Positions 40,372 to 51,276 are shown, numbered from the stretch's first letter. The stretch is 64,000 nucleotides of DNA from Bacteroidota bacterium (GCA_021780815.1 JAJXYC010000015.1:461796-525795); one strand, 5' to 3'. Numbers and translations are program-made. The notes: generated by a model from the sequence alone, not told the origin.

Positions 40372-41562
40372 ATTGACGTATTTTAATGATTTTTTAATTC
40401 TCTCTAAAGTTTCTTCAATATCGTCATCTAATCCTATTGATATTCTCACTAAACCGGGTGTCATTCCCATTGCATTTTGTTCTTCTACTGGTATTTCGCT
40501 CGATGTGCTTGAACCTGGTGAACTAAATAAAGATTTATAAAATCCTAAGCTTACAGCAAAGTAGCCAACTTTCTCTTCTTGCATTTTCTCCATTAATGCT
40601 GTGGCAGTTTCTTGTTCTTTTGCATCTAATGTTATCATTCCACCAAATCCATATCGTTCGCTCATCAAAGATTTATGTAATTTATACTGTGCATAAGACG
40701 GCAAACCAGGATAAAATACTTTTAATCCAAGTTTTTCTAAATTTTCAGCAATAAACATTGCATTACTGCTATGTTGCTTAATTCTAACATGTAAAGTATG
40801 TAAATTCTTTAAAATCATTGAAGCTCTTATTGGGTCTAAAACTGGTCCTAAAAGCATAGCTGCGCCGTCATTTACATTCCTTAGACTTGCTATAAAATCG
40901 TGGTCTGAACATACAGCACCTGCTACTGCATCATTCATACCATTTGCAAATTTTGTTAAACTGTAAACTACAATATGAGCACCTAATTTATATGGAGCAA
41001 ATATCATTGGAGTAAAAGTATTATCTACTACTAACTTTAAATTATACTTATCTGCTAATTTTCTAAGTTCAGGTATATCTGACAACTCAAGCAATGGATT
41101 GCTAATTGTTTCACAATAAATTACTTTGGTCTTTTCATTTATTGCATTTTCAATTTGCTTTAAATTTTTTATATCTACAAATTGAGTACTAACACCAAAT
41201 TTTGGCAAGAAATTTTTCATAAATGCGTAAGATCCACCATAAATTGTCCTACTGGAAATAATTTCGTCACCAGTATGAACAAGTTGCATTAAGGTAGATG
41301 TAATTGCACCCATTCCACTTCCCATTACTTGTGCTGTGTCTGTGCCTTCCATTGCGGCAAGTGTTTGTCCTAAATAAAAATCACTTGGATTCAAATGTCT
41401 CGAATATAGAAAACATCCTTCTACTTCTTGATGGAATAATTCGCCCATCTTTTCTGCTGTCATAAATGTAAATGTTGCTCCATCTGATACAGATGGATTA
41501 ACTTCTCCAAATTCTCCAAATACTTGATAATCTTGAATTTTTCTTGCTGGACTTTCTTTCAT
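40363..41562 (-). CDS. PLP-dependent Cys/Met metabolism enzyme (methionine gamma-lyase / cystathionine synthase-lyase family)
   Basis: YSRHLNPS, GSGMGAITSTLMQL, VDNTFTPMIFAP, HIVVYSLTKFANGMNDAVAGAV. Confidence 0.9.
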   Translation of the reverse strand: MKESPARKIQDYQVFGEFGEVNPSVSDGATFTFMTAEKMGELFHQEVEGCFLYSRHLNPSDFYLGQTLAAMEGTDTAQVMGSGMGAITSTLMQLVHTGDEIISSRTIYGGSYAFMKNFLPKFGVSTQFVDIKNLKQIENAINEKTKVIYCETISNPLLELSDIPELRKLADKYNLKLVVDNTFTPMIFAPYKLGAHIVVYSLTKFANGMNDAVAGAVCSDHDFIASLRNVNDGAAMLLGPVLDPIRASMILKNLHTLHVRIKQHSSNAMFIAENLEKLGLKVFYPGLPSYAQYKLHKSLMSERYGFGGMITLDAKEQETATALMEKMQEEKVGYFAVSLGFYKSLFSSPGSSTSSEIPVEEQNAMGMTPGLVRISIGLDDDIEETLERIKKSLKYVNLI

Positions 41563-41588
41563 TTTTTTGCCTTAAATTTTTATTATTT

Positions 41589-41622
41589 ATTTTTGTTTTT
41601 TATTTTTGTTTTTTATTTTTTG
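41589..41622. repeat. 13-bp tandem repeat (ATTTTTGTTTTTT x2 plus partial) in divergent intergenic region
   Basis: Read directly. Confidence 0.75.
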
Positions 41623-41652
41623 AGATTTATAAAAATACAAAATTATTATTTT

Positions 41653-42294
41653 ATGGGAAACAATATGAATAAATTATTTTATTTAATTGATTCAAACCAA
41701 GAATGTAGTTCTTGGGATTTAACAGATAAACTTATACTACCCATTAAAGATGTCAATTTGCAAAATTACGAAGAAGAACTTCAACAGATTACTTCTGATA
41801 TTAATACTTTACACGAAAGAATTGAACAAGAAATTGCTTTAACTGAAAAAATTACTTCATCTATTAAATCCAGAACCAATGACCCTAAAAAAGACCTTTC
41901 TGCGATGAAAGATATTGAAATTCAATGGAGAACAGCACAAGCTAACATTGACAACATTAAAAGAATGATACAACCTAAAATTGAAAAAAAAGAAAGATTA
42001 TTAGAAAAAATTAAATTAGAGCAGAAACTCGCTATTGACAATGCTACCGAAAGCATTCAAAATAATTTATCTAAGGAGATTGCAAATATCGAAACAAATT
42101 TGAATTCCATTAATTTAAGTATTAGAAATATTTTTACTCTTCATAAATCTTTAACGCAAATTCATAAGCAGTATGGTAAATTTAACGGGATTGAAGATAT
42201 TGTCCCCAATCCCGTGGATTCATTTGACGTTTTCTATAATAGTATTGGAAATTATTTAGAGGCTTTAAAACCTTTTCTTGGTCTCAATAAATAA
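41653..42294 (+). CDS. Hypothetical coiled-coil protein
   Basis: Heptad-rich Glu/Lys/Ile sequence; ATG at 41653 (or 41665) preferred to the ORF-track start, which overlaps the opposite gene. Confidence 0.65.
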   Translation: MGNNMNKLFYLIDSNQECSSWDLTDKLILPIKDVNLQNYEEELQQITSDINTLHERIEQEIALTEKITSSIKSRTNDPKKDLSAMKDIEIQWRTAQANIDNIKRMIQPKIEKKERLLEKIKLEQKLAIDNATESIQNNLSKEIANIETNLNSINLSIRNIFTLHKSLTQIHKQYGKFNGIEDIVPNPVDSFDVFYNSIGNYLEALKPFLGLNK

Positions 42295-42303
42295 TTTAAA
42301 TAA

Positions 42304-42720
42304 TTAATTTTCAATTATCGCTTCTGTCGTTACAATGCAGCCAGCACGTTGGAACATTGCAGAAGCTCCACAATATGTGGTTTGACTTAATTCAATTGCT
42401 CTTTCCAAATCTTTTATTTCAGCATCAGGACTTTGCAATATATATTTCAAATGTACAGTTTCATATACTTTGGGGTGCTTTTCAGCACGTCGCCCTTCTA
42501 CTTCCATTTTCAATCCATCAACTTGTTTGCGTTTCTTCCTTAAAATTGAAACAACATCCATAAAAGAACAAGCTGCCATTGATTGCAACATCACTGTCAT
42601 CGGTGCTGCAGCTGTGTTTTCTCCACCTACTTCTGGAACTGTGTCAAAATTTGTTATATGCCCATTGCTATCTGTTGCAACTATATGCATATTTTTATCA
42701 AGTGTTAAATTTACTTGCAT
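42304..42720 (-). CDS. OsmC-family protein
   Basis: GGENTAAAPMTVMLQSMAACSFMDVVSILRKKRK...LERAIELSQTTYCGASAMFQ. Confidence 0.85.
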   Translation of the reverse strand: MQVNLTLDKNMHIVATDSNGHITNFDTVPEVGGENTAAAPMTVMLQSMAACSFMDVVSILRKKRKQVDGLKMEVEGRRAEKHPKVYETVHLKYILQSPDAEIKDLERAIELSQTTYCGASAMFQRAGCIVTTEAIIEN

Positions 42721-42853
42721 ATATTACTCTTTATTCATTTAAAATAAGATTATTGACGAGTAGCAACAATTTATATTGATTATATATTAGTTAGTTTTTC
42801 TTAAAAAATAAAACAAAAGAATTTATTAAAATTTTCTTTTGAACATAACAAAA

Positions 42854-42882
42854 AAAAGACTGTCTTTTCAGAACAGTCTTTT
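42854..42882 (-). terminator. Rho-independent terminator downstream of pgk
   Basis: AAAAGACTGT-loop-ACAGTCTTTT; minus-strand T-tract (poly-A on plus strand at 42850-42857). Confidence 0.85.
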
Positions 42883-42911
42883 CAAAGATTTTTATATCTC
42901 GAAATAGTTTT

Positions 42912-44102
42912 TTAACTTTCTAATGCTTTAACGCCAGGTAATTCTTTCCCTTCTAAAAATTCTAACGAAGCACCACCACCAGTTGAAACGTGTGTAATGT
43001 ATTTTTCATAGTGTAATTGGTCAATTGCAGAAGCAGAATCTCCCCCACCAACAACAGAAATAGCCCCGTTTTCAGTGGCTTTTTTCATCGCATCTGCAAT
43101 TGCAAAAGTACCTTTTGCAAAATTTGACATTTCAAATATGCCCATTGGTCCATTCCAAAAGATTGTTTTAGATTGTAAAATCTCATTAGCAAACAAACTT
43201 TGTGTTTCAGGACCAATATCAACACCAATCCAATCTTTTGGGATTGCATCGGATGTTACTAATTGATTTTCAGAATTATTGTTTAGCTCTTTTGCAACAA
43301 CAACATCAATAGGAAGTAAGAGTTTAACATTATTTTTTTTAGCATCTTCGATTAATTGAGACGCAATATCTATTTTATCTTCCTCAACAATAGAATTTCC
43401 AATTTCTTTCCCGAGCGATTTAAAGAAAGTAAACATCATACCGCCGCCAATTAAAATTGTGTCGCATTTACTCAACAAATTATTCAAGACATCAATTTTA
43501 CCTGAAATTTTAGCACCACCAATAATTGCAACAAATGGCTTTTTAGGATTATTCAATGCTTCACCAAGATATTGTAGTTCGCTTTCCATTAATAAGCCAG
43601 CATATTTTTCAGTAAAAAACTTTGCAACCATTGTAGTGCTTGCATGAGCCCGATGCGCACTGCCAAATGCATCATTCACATATACATCGGCAAGCTTAGC
43701 TAATTTAGAAGCAAAAATTTCATCATTTGCTTCTTCTTCGGGATGAAATCGTAAATTTTCAAGTAGTACAACTTCACCTACGTTTGCGTTTTTTACAACA
43801 TTCTCAGCATTAGCACCAATACAATCATCAACAAATAAAATATTATATTTTAATTTATCTTTTAATAGATTGGCTACTGGCTTTAATGAATACTTTAAAT
43901 TTACTTTACCTCCCGGACGCCCTAAATGCGACATAAGAATTGGTATTCCGCCATCAGAAATAATTTTGTTTATCGTAAATATGCTTGCTTTAACACGCAT
44001 ATCATCAGTAATATATCCGCTGTCATCAATTGGAACATTAAAATCAACTCTTACCAGCACTCTCTTGTTTTTCAAATTGGCTTGTGAAATTGATTTAATC
44101 AT
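42912..44102 (-). CDS. pgk: Phosphoglycerate kinase
   Basis: RVLVRVDFNVPIDDSGYITDDMRVKAS, SHLGRPGGK, FHPEEEANDE, VVGGGDSASAI, STGGGASLEFLEG. Confidence 0.98.
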   Translation of the reverse strand: MIKSISQANLKNKRVLVRVDFNVPIDDSGYITDDMRVKASIFTINKIISDGGIPILMSHLGRPGGKVNLKYSLKPVANLLKDKLKYNILFVDDCIGANAENVVKNANVGEVVLLENLRFHPEEEANDEIFASKLAKLADVYVNDAFGSAHRAHASTTMVAKFFTEKYAGLLMESELQYLGEALNNPKKPFVAIIGGAKISGKIDVLNNLLSKCDTILIGGGMMFTFFKSLGKEIGNSIVEEDKIDIASQLIEDAKKNNVKLLLPIDVVVAKELNNNSENQLVTSDAIPKDWIGVDIGPETQSLFANEILQSKTIFWNGPMGIFEMSNFAKGTFAIADAMKKATENGAISVVGGGDSASAIDQLHYEKYITHVSTGGGASLEFLEGKELPGVKALES

Positions 44103-44128
44103 AATTATTAATTTTAAATATTTAAATA

Positions 44129-45133
<1,005 letters not shown>

Positions 45134-45186
45134 TTACTCCTTTAAGAAATTATTATTTATTTTGAAATTTGAAATTTTTTAAACTA

Positions 45187-45194
45187 CAAAATTA
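45187..45194 (-). promoter_or_regulatory. Bacteroidota-type -7 element TAATTTTG upstream of gap
   Basis: Minus strand TAATTTTGTAG. Confidence 0.5.
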
Positions 45195-45216
45195 AATGTT
45201 TAATTAAATATTTAAT
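45191..45216. repeat. Near-perfect 26-bp palindrome ATTAAATGTTTAATTAAATATTTAAT (one mismatched pair)
   Basis: Read directly; abuts gap -7 element. Confidence 0.7.
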
Positions 45217-45430
45217 CTAAATTAATAATAAAAATCTTATTACCAAAAAATTTAAAGTAATTTTATAATAAAATAAATAGCAAAATAAATAGCAAAAATT
45301 TATTTGTGATAAACTTGCAATACAATACAAAATAAACTTACAATTTTTAAGTTATATACATTAAATTTTAAAACAACATTTTTAATGTTTAAAGTATTGA
45401 AAATTATAAAATTAAAATTCACTCAAAACA

Positions 45431-45460
45431 TTGTTTTTTGAAAAATATTTCCTAATTTTG
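45431..45460 (+). promoter_or_regulatory. Bacteroidota-type promoter TTG-N19-TAATTTTG upstream of ffh
   Basis: TTG 45431-45433, TAATTTTG 45453-45460; 28 nt before ffh ATG. Confidence 0.7.
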
Positions 45461-45488
45461 TAATTCTTATAAAAATCACAGAAAAAAA

Positions 45489-46814
45489 ATGTTTGAAAGT
45501 TTGCAAGAAAAACTTGAAGTAGCATTAAAGCGCTTCCGAGGACAACATAAAATATCAGAAGAGAATGTAAGCGAAGCTTTAAAAGAAATCCGTAAAGCAC
45601 TAATAGAAGCAGACGTAAATTTACAAGTAATTAATAAATTTATTGAAAATGTAAAGACAAAAGCCATAGGGACAGAAGTCAAAGGTTCATTATTGCCAGA
45701 ACAAGCAATTGTAAAAATTGTCAATGAAGAATTAGTTGAGTTAATGGGTAAAAAGATGAGCGACATCACTTTTTCACCCAAACCACCAACAATAATATTA
45801 GTTGCAGGATTGCAAGGTTCGGGAAAAACAACCTTCTGCGGGAAATTAGCGAAGAATTTACGCAAAAGAGGTCGTCATCCATTACTTGTAGCCGCAGATG
45901 TGCATCGTCCAGCTGCAATTTTACAACTAAAACAATTAGCTGAACAAATAAAAATTCCCGTATATTCGGAAGAAGGAAAAGATGCCCGCTCTGTTTCTAA
46001 AAATGCTATGGATTATGCTCGTAAATTCGGCAGAGACGTTGTTATAGTTGATACTGCTGGTCGTACAACAATAGATGAAGTGATGATGGAAGAAGTTGCC
46101 GATATTGCCAAATTAATCAATCCAACTGAAACTTACTTTGTTGTTGATGCAATGATTGGTCAAGATGCTGTTACAACGGCAAAAGCCTTTCACGATGCTC
46201 TATCATTAACAGGCATTGTCCTTACCAAACTTGATGGTGATACTCGTGGTGGAGCGGCACTTTCAGTTCTTGATGTTGTTGGTAAACCAATTAAATTTAT
46301 CTCAACTGGTGAAAAACTTGATGCTTTAGAACCTTTTCACCCTGATAGAATTGCTTCCCGTATTCTTGGTATGGGTGATATTCTATCTCTTGTAGAAAAA
46401 GCTGAACAACAATTTGACGAAAAAGAAGCCCAAAAGATGGAAGAAAAACTTCGAAAAAATCAGTTCACTTTTGATGACTTCCTCGAACAAATCGCAATGA
46501 TTAAGAAAATGGGACCTTTGAAAGATTTGCTCGGTATGTTGCCAGGTATGGATAAGCAACTTCGTAATATCAATATTGATGATAAAGCCTTTGTAAAAGT
46601 TGAAGCAATTATCCATTCAATGACTAAATTAGAACGTGAGAACCCAAAAGTAATTAATGGTTCTCGTAGAACACGAATTGCCAAAGGTAGCGGTACGAAA
46701 GTTCAAGATGTAAATAATTTATTAAAACAATTTGAACAGATGCAAAAACTAATGAAAAATTATGTTCATGGTAAAAAGAATAGATTTTTCCCAAGAATTC
46801 CAGGTATGAATTAA
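45489..46814 (+). CDS. ffh: Signal recognition particle protein Ffh
   Basis: VAGLQGSGKTTFCGKLA, DTAGRTTIDEVMM, TKLDGDTRGGAALS, Met-rich M domain. Confidence 0.98.
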   Translation: MFESLQEKLEVALKRFRGQHKISEENVSEALKEIRKALIEADVNLQVINKFIENVKTKAIGTEVKGSLLPEQAIVKIVNEELVELMGKKMSDITFSPKPPTIILVAGLQGSGKTTFCGKLAKNLRKRGRHPLLVAADVHRPAAILQLKQLAEQIKIPVYSEEGKDARSVSKNAMDYARKFGRDVVIVDTAGRTTIDEVMMEEVADIAKLINPTETYFVVDAMIGQDAVTTAKAFHDALSLTGIVLTKLDGDTRGGAALSVLDVVGKPIKFISTGEKLDALEPFHPDRIASRILGMGDILSLVEKAEQQFDEKEAQKMEEKLRKNQFTFDDFLEQIAMIKKMGPLKDLLGMLPGMDKQLRNINIDDKAFVKVEAIIHSMTKLERENPKVINGSRRTRIAKGSGTKVQDVNNLLKQFEQMQKLMKNYVHGKKNRFFPRIPGMN

Positions 46815-46876
46815 ATAAATCTATATAATCTATATATTAAATTAATATATTAAAACTTAATAATTAAGGTAAAAAA

Positions 46877-47281
46877 ATGGTAAAATTAAGATTAAGAAGA
46901 AAAGGAGCAAAGCACCATCCTGTATATGATATAGTTGCAGTTGATGGTAAAGCAAAACGTGATGGCGCATTTCTTGAAAGATTAGGTTATTACGACCCAA
47001 ACACAAACCCAAGCACTTTTAAAATTAATCACGAAAGAGCAATTTATTGGCTTGGTGTAGGCGCACAACCTACTCTTGTTGTACATAACTTACTTAGTTA
47101 TGACGGTGTTTTGTTGCGGAGATCTTTAACATTTAAAGATAAACCAGCAGAAGAAATTGAAGAACAAGTTTCAAAACATAAACAAATTGCTATCGCACGC
47201 TACAATAGACGTAAAGAACTTAGGAAAAAACGTATTATTGCTAAAAAGAAAGCAGAAGCTGCTGAAAAAGATAAAAAATAA
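46877..47281 (+). CDS. rpsP: 30S ribosomal protein S16
   Basis: MVKLRLRRKGAKHHPVYDIVAVDGKAKRDGAFLERLGYYDPNTNP. Confidence 0.98.
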   Translation: MVKLRLRRKGAKHHPVYDIVAVDGKAKRDGAFLERLGYYDPNTNPSTFKINHERAIYWLGVGAQPTLVVHNLLSYDGVLLRRSLTFKDKPAEEIEEQVSKHKQIAIARYNRRKELRKKRIIAKKKAEAAEKDKK

Positions 47282-47322
47282 TATATTTTTTTTAATTAAT
47301 TTAAATTTAATTAATTAATTGA

Positions 47323-47351
47323 TTGTAATATTAATAAGTTTTGTAATTTTG
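47323..47351 (+). promoter_or_regulatory. Bacteroidota-type promoter TTG-N18-TAATTTTG upstream of S1-domain gene
   Basis: TTG 47323-47325; TAATTTTG 47344-47351. Confidence 0.5.
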
Positions 47352-47444
47352 AATTTTAAGTTACAGACAAAAAAACAAAAAATAAACCTAATTTATAAAG
47401 ACTACAAAAATAATTTTAAAAATTAAAAAATGCAGGAATAAGTA

Positions 47445-48896
47445 ATGAGTGAACAATCTTCTGTTATCAATGCACAAAGTGATAACAATCAAAGCAACTT
47501 AGTTGAAGATTTAAATCAAAATGTTGAACAAAAATCGGCTCCCAACGAAGTTTTAGAAATAAGTGAGCAAATTGAAGTAAACAGCAAAAACGTAGTAGAG
47601 CAACAGCCCTCAACAGAACAACCAGAAAATAATGGAACAATTGAAACTAAAACAAAACCTGCACATCAAACGGCAGAGTTAGATCCAGCAATTTTAGAAA
47701 AGTTAAAGCAAATTAAAGCAGAAGGAAAAACAGTTACCGCAAAAGTGGAAGATAGAGTTCGTGGTGGGTTGAAACTTGTTTTTGAAAATATCCCTTTATT
47801 TTTGCCAATTTCCCATTATACTTTGAAATCCAATCCTTCCGAAGATGAGTTAATAAGATCTGTTGGCGATATTTTGGAAGTTGAAATTCTTGAAATTAAC
47901 GAAGATGTACCTTCTCATAGGCGTAATATCATTGTTTCAAGAAAGAATATTTTGGAAAAGAAATTCTGGGAAGAAATCAGGGAAGGAACTATCGTTGAAG
48001 GAACAGTTACTTCAATAACAACATTTGGTATATTCCTTGAAGTAGGTGGCTTTGAAGGATTAGTTCATATCAGCAGAATGTCCCGCAAAAGATTAAGTTC
48101 TACAAAGAACTTTGCTAAGAAAGGTGATAAATTAAAAGCGGTAGTGGTTGAAGTTGATAAAGCCAAAAAAAGAATTGGATTAAGTATTGCCGATTTAGAG
48201 CCTTCACCTTGGACTAATGTTGCTGAAAAATATCCTGTAAACTCTATACAAAAAGTTACAGTTAAAAAAATCGTTGATTTTGGTGTTTTTGTTGAACTTC
48301 CTGACGGTATTGAAGGTCTAATTAGAAGTAACAATTTATCTTGGACACAACGCTTTGATAATCCAAAAGAAATCTTACAAGTTGGTCAAGAAATTGATGC
48401 TATGGTTGTTTCTGTTTCTCCTGATAAAGAAATGCTTGCTTTAAGTTATAAACATACTTTACACAATCCTTGGTTAGATATTGAACAAAAAATTAAAATT
48501 AATGATGAAGTTCAAGGCATTGTTAAACAAGTTAAACCAGAAGGCGTAATTGTTACTGTTGCTGACGAATACGATGGATTTATGCCTAAAAGTAAAATTA
48601 AAAATATTGGAAAAGGCAAAAAAATTCCTTTCAAAAAGGGAGATAAAGTTGATGTGATTATCGTTGATTTATCCCCTAATAATCAATCTTTAATTTTAGA
48701 ATTAAAACAAGATGCCGATGCTTTGGAAAATGACAATTTCAACAGACAAAAGAATCGTTCAAATAATAAGCAAAAACACGATGATAGACCACAATATCAT
48801 CAACCAATTGAAACTACTTCTACTGAAGTTAGTAGTTTTTCGCTTTCCGATATGATTGGTGAAGACGCATTCAATAAATTATTCAAAAATAATTAA
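47445..48896 (+). CDS. S1 RNA-binding domain protein (RpsA-like) with low-complexity N-terminus
   Basis: Several S1 repeats, e.g. GTIVEGTVTSITTFGIFLEVGGFEGLVHISRMS and IQKVTVKKIVDFGVFVELPDGIEGLIRSNNLSW. Confidence 0.92.
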   Translation: MSEQSSVINAQSDNNQSNLVEDLNQNVEQKSAPNEVLEISEQIEVNSKNVVEQQPSTEQPENNGTIETKTKPAHQTAELDPAILEKLKQIKAEGKTVTAKVEDRVRGGLKLVFENIPLFLPISHYTLKSNPSEDELIRSVGDILEVEILEINEDVPSHRRNIIVSRKNILEKKFWEEIREGTIVEGTVTSITTFGIFLEVGGFEGLVHISRMSRKRLSSTKNFAKKGDKLKAVVVEVDKAKKRIGLSIADLEPSPWTNVAEKYPVNSIQKVTVKKIVDFGVFVELPDGIEGLIRSNNLSWTQRFDNPKEILQVGQEIDAMVVSVSPDKEMLALSYKHTLHNPWLDIEQKIKINDEVQGIVKQVKPEGVIVTVADEYDGFMPKSKIKNIGKGKKIPFKKGDKVDVIIVDLSPNNQSLILELKQDADALENDNFNRQKNRSNNKQKHDDRPQYHQPIETTSTEVSSFSLSDMIGEDAFNKLFKNN

Positions 48897-48927
48897 TATC
48901 ATTTTTTCATATTAATTATTTCTGCTC

Positions 48928-48968
48928 AAAAAAACGTAGTGAAGAATTTTTCCTTCACTACGTTTTTT
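48928..48968. terminator. Bidirectional rho-independent terminator between convergent genes
   Basis: AAAAAACGTAGTGAAG...CTTCACTACGTTTTTT. Confidence 0.93.
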
Positions 48969-49020
48969 TTATATTCTTTTTTTAATATTTTTTAATTTTT
49001 TTTGAATAAATATAACGAGA

Positions 49021-51162
49021 TTAAAACTTTACAACTTCTAAAACTGCTTGCTTAATATCGTTTTGGTTTGGAAGAATGATTTTTTCATAATTTTTAGCAA
49101 ATCCAACTGGTGAAAATTTTGAGCCAACTCTTATTATAGGAGCATCAAGAAATTTAAAGCAATTCTTCTGTATTTCAGATACAATTTCACCACCTACACC
49201 ACCAATAATTTTATCTTCATGGGCAACAATTACTTTATTGGTCTTTTGAACTGATGCAAAAACAGTTTCTTTATCCCAAGGCGCCAATGAGCGTAAATCA
49301 ATAACTTCGACATCAATTCCTTCTTTTGCCAGATCATCAGCAGCAAACAGCGAAAGATGGACCGCTGTCCCATAAGTAATAATAGTTATATCCTTTCCTG
49401 TCCTTCTAATTCGTGCCTTACCAAAAGGAATTATATAGTCATCAGAGGGTAAAGAAGTACTGGCTTGCTTAAAGTTATATAAATATTTAGGTTCAAGGAA
49501 CAAAGTAATCCCTTTCGAACGAATAGCATTTCTTAATAAACCAGCGGCATCATCAGCAAAAGCAGGCTGAACTACTCGAATACCTGGTAAAGTAATAAAT
49601 GTTCCTTCTAAATTTTGTGAATGATAAAGACCACCTTGTATATATCCACCACTTGCTAAACGTATTACAAAATTCGGAGAAAATTGCCCATTTGTGCGCC
49701 AATAATCATGGGAAGATTCAACAAGTTGTTCCATAGCAGGCCAAAAGTAATCTGCAAATTCTGCACCTTCAATTATTACTCTAATTTCAGGGTCATAACG
49801 AGTAAAGCCATTGGCAGTCCCTACAATACTATCTTCTGCAATTGGTGAATTGAAAACCCTTTCTCGTCCAAATTCCTCTGGCATTCCTTTCACTACATTA
49901 AAAACTCCACCTTTACTTATATCTTGTCCCCAAAGAAATGTTTTCTTATTTTTACGAAATTCTTTTTTTAATGTATCATTAATAGAATGAATTAAATTTA
50001 CTTTTTCACCTATATCAGAATTATTTTCATTAAAATCATTAAAATCATTATCTTCAAAATAAGAAATTGGAACAATGTTTTGAGACCATTTAGAACCATC
50101 CGCATCAGGAGCAACTTCTGCTAAATCGGCGGCTTGAAAAATAATATTCCTATTATCTTCTTCTATTTTTAAAATTTCTGCTTCTGTTAAAATTCCATCA
50201 TTTAAGATATGATAACGGAATTGCAACAATGGGTCTCTTCTTTTAACAGATTTTAGTTCATCTTCTGAACGATAGATTTCATGTCTATCGGAATTTGAAT
50301 GTGAACCAATTCTATCACAACTTGCATGAACCAAAGCGGCACCTTGTCCACTTGCAACATAATCACGAGCTTGTTTTAAAGTATTAAACGAATCAAAAGG
50401 GTCTCTTCCATCACAATTTATTATTTTTAAATTTTTAAATCCAACCAAATTATCTGATATGCGAGTATTGGCACTTTGGTCTGTTACAGGAACAGAGATT
50501 CCATATCCATTATTTTGTATAACAAAAATTACAGGTAATTTTTCTAATGTAGCCCCATTAATCGCCTCATAAAAATATCCTTCTGACGTAGAAGATTCGC
50601 CGAATGAAGCAAAAGCAATTTCATCGCCATTAAATTTTTTAATTGCACGAGCTACTCCAACTGCATGCAAAGAATGGTTAGAAACACAAGAAGAAACATT
50701 TTGAATATTAATCGATGGTTTGGCAAAATGATTGCTCATATGCCTTCCTCCACCGGCAACATCAGTATCTTTGCTCAAACCATTTAATATGATTTCTTCT
50801 GGGGAAATACCCGCAGACAATACAGTCATTAAATCTCGGTAGTAGGGGAAAAGATAATCTTTACTTGGTCTAAATATTTGTCCTAATGCTAATTGTATCC
50901 CATCATGACCCCCAAAAGGAGCATGATAAGACCAGCCTTTTGCCATTTTCAAATATAACGATGCCTTTTCATCAAGTTTACGACCCAAATGGTTTAATTT
51001 ATACCACTGAATTATTCTTTCTTTTTTATATCCTGAAAAATCAAATTTGCTATATAATTCAAGTTCATGTTCTTGCCCTTGATATAAAATTGATGTAATA
51101 AAAGATTTTGTTGATACACTTATTTGGTTCTTTTCTTTTAATATAGTATTTTTCTTTGCCAT
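49021..51162 (-). CDS. Fused E1 alpha-beta subunit of a 2-oxoacid dehydrogenase (branched-chain type likely)
   Basis: E1 alpha segment (GGRHMSNHFAKPSINIQNVSSCVSNHSLHAVGVARAIK, FGESSTSEGYFYEAINGATLEKLPVIFVIQNNGYGISVP) and E1 beta segment (FNSPIAEDSIVGTANGFTRYDPEIRVIIEGAEFADYFWPAMEQL) in one ORF. Confidence 0.92.
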   Translation of the reverse strand: MAKKNTILKEKNQISVSTKSFITSILYQGQEHELELYSKFDFSGYKKERIIQWYKLNHLGRKLDEKASLYLKMAKGWSYHAPFGGHDGIQLALGQIFRPSKDYLFPYYRDLMTVLSAGISPEEIILNGLSKDTDVAGGGRHMSNHFAKPSINIQNVSSCVSNHSLHAVGVARAIKKFNGDEIAFASFGESSTSEGYFYEAINGATLEKLPVIFVIQNNGYGISVPVTDQSANTRISDNLVGFKNLKIINCDGRDPFDSFNTLKQARDYVASGQGAALVHASCDRIGSHSNSDRHEIYRSEDELKSVKRRDPLLQFRYHILNDGILTEAEILKIEEDNRNIIFQAADLAEVAPDADGSKWSQNIVPISYFEDNDFNDFNENNSDIGEKVNLIHSINDTLKKEFRKNKKTFLWGQDISKGGVFNVVKGMPEEFGRERVFNSPIAEDSIVGTANGFTRYDPEIRVIIEGAEFADYFWPAMEQLVESSHDYWRTNGQFSPNFVIRLASGGYIQGGLYHSQNLEGTFITLPGIRVVQPAFADDAAGLLRNAIRSKGITLFLEPKYLYNFKQASTSLPSDDYIIPFGKARIRRTGKDITIITYGTAVHLSLFAADDLAKEGIDVEVIDLRSLAPWDKETVFASVQKTNKVIVAHEDKIIGGVGGEIVSEIQKNCFKFLDAPIIRVGSKFSPVGFAKNYEKIILPNQNDIKQAVLEVVKF

Positions 51163-51276
51163 TATTCACCAAAATAAAAATTTTTTATAATATTCATTTA
51201 TATTTTAGTTAAAACTAATAAATATAAAAAAAATTGTAAAAAAGAATAATTTTCTTTATCCGAAGTGCTAACCTCA

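Noticed and set aside
41524-41652. N-terminal extension of the coiled-coil ORF (MIILNFSCWTFFHFFALNFYYLFLFF...)
   Set aside because: Hydrophobic only because it reads through the T-rich tandem repeat and overlaps the opposite gene; ATG at 41653/41665 is more likely.
45476-45865. 129-aa minus-strand ORF opposite ffh
   Set aside because: Antisense to the conserved Ffh N domain and promoter; spurious.
47281-47325. AT-rich apparent palindrome TTAATTAATTTAAATTTAATTAATTAATT
   Set aside because: Breaks symmetry after 5 bp on either possible centre; consistent with simple AT low complexity.
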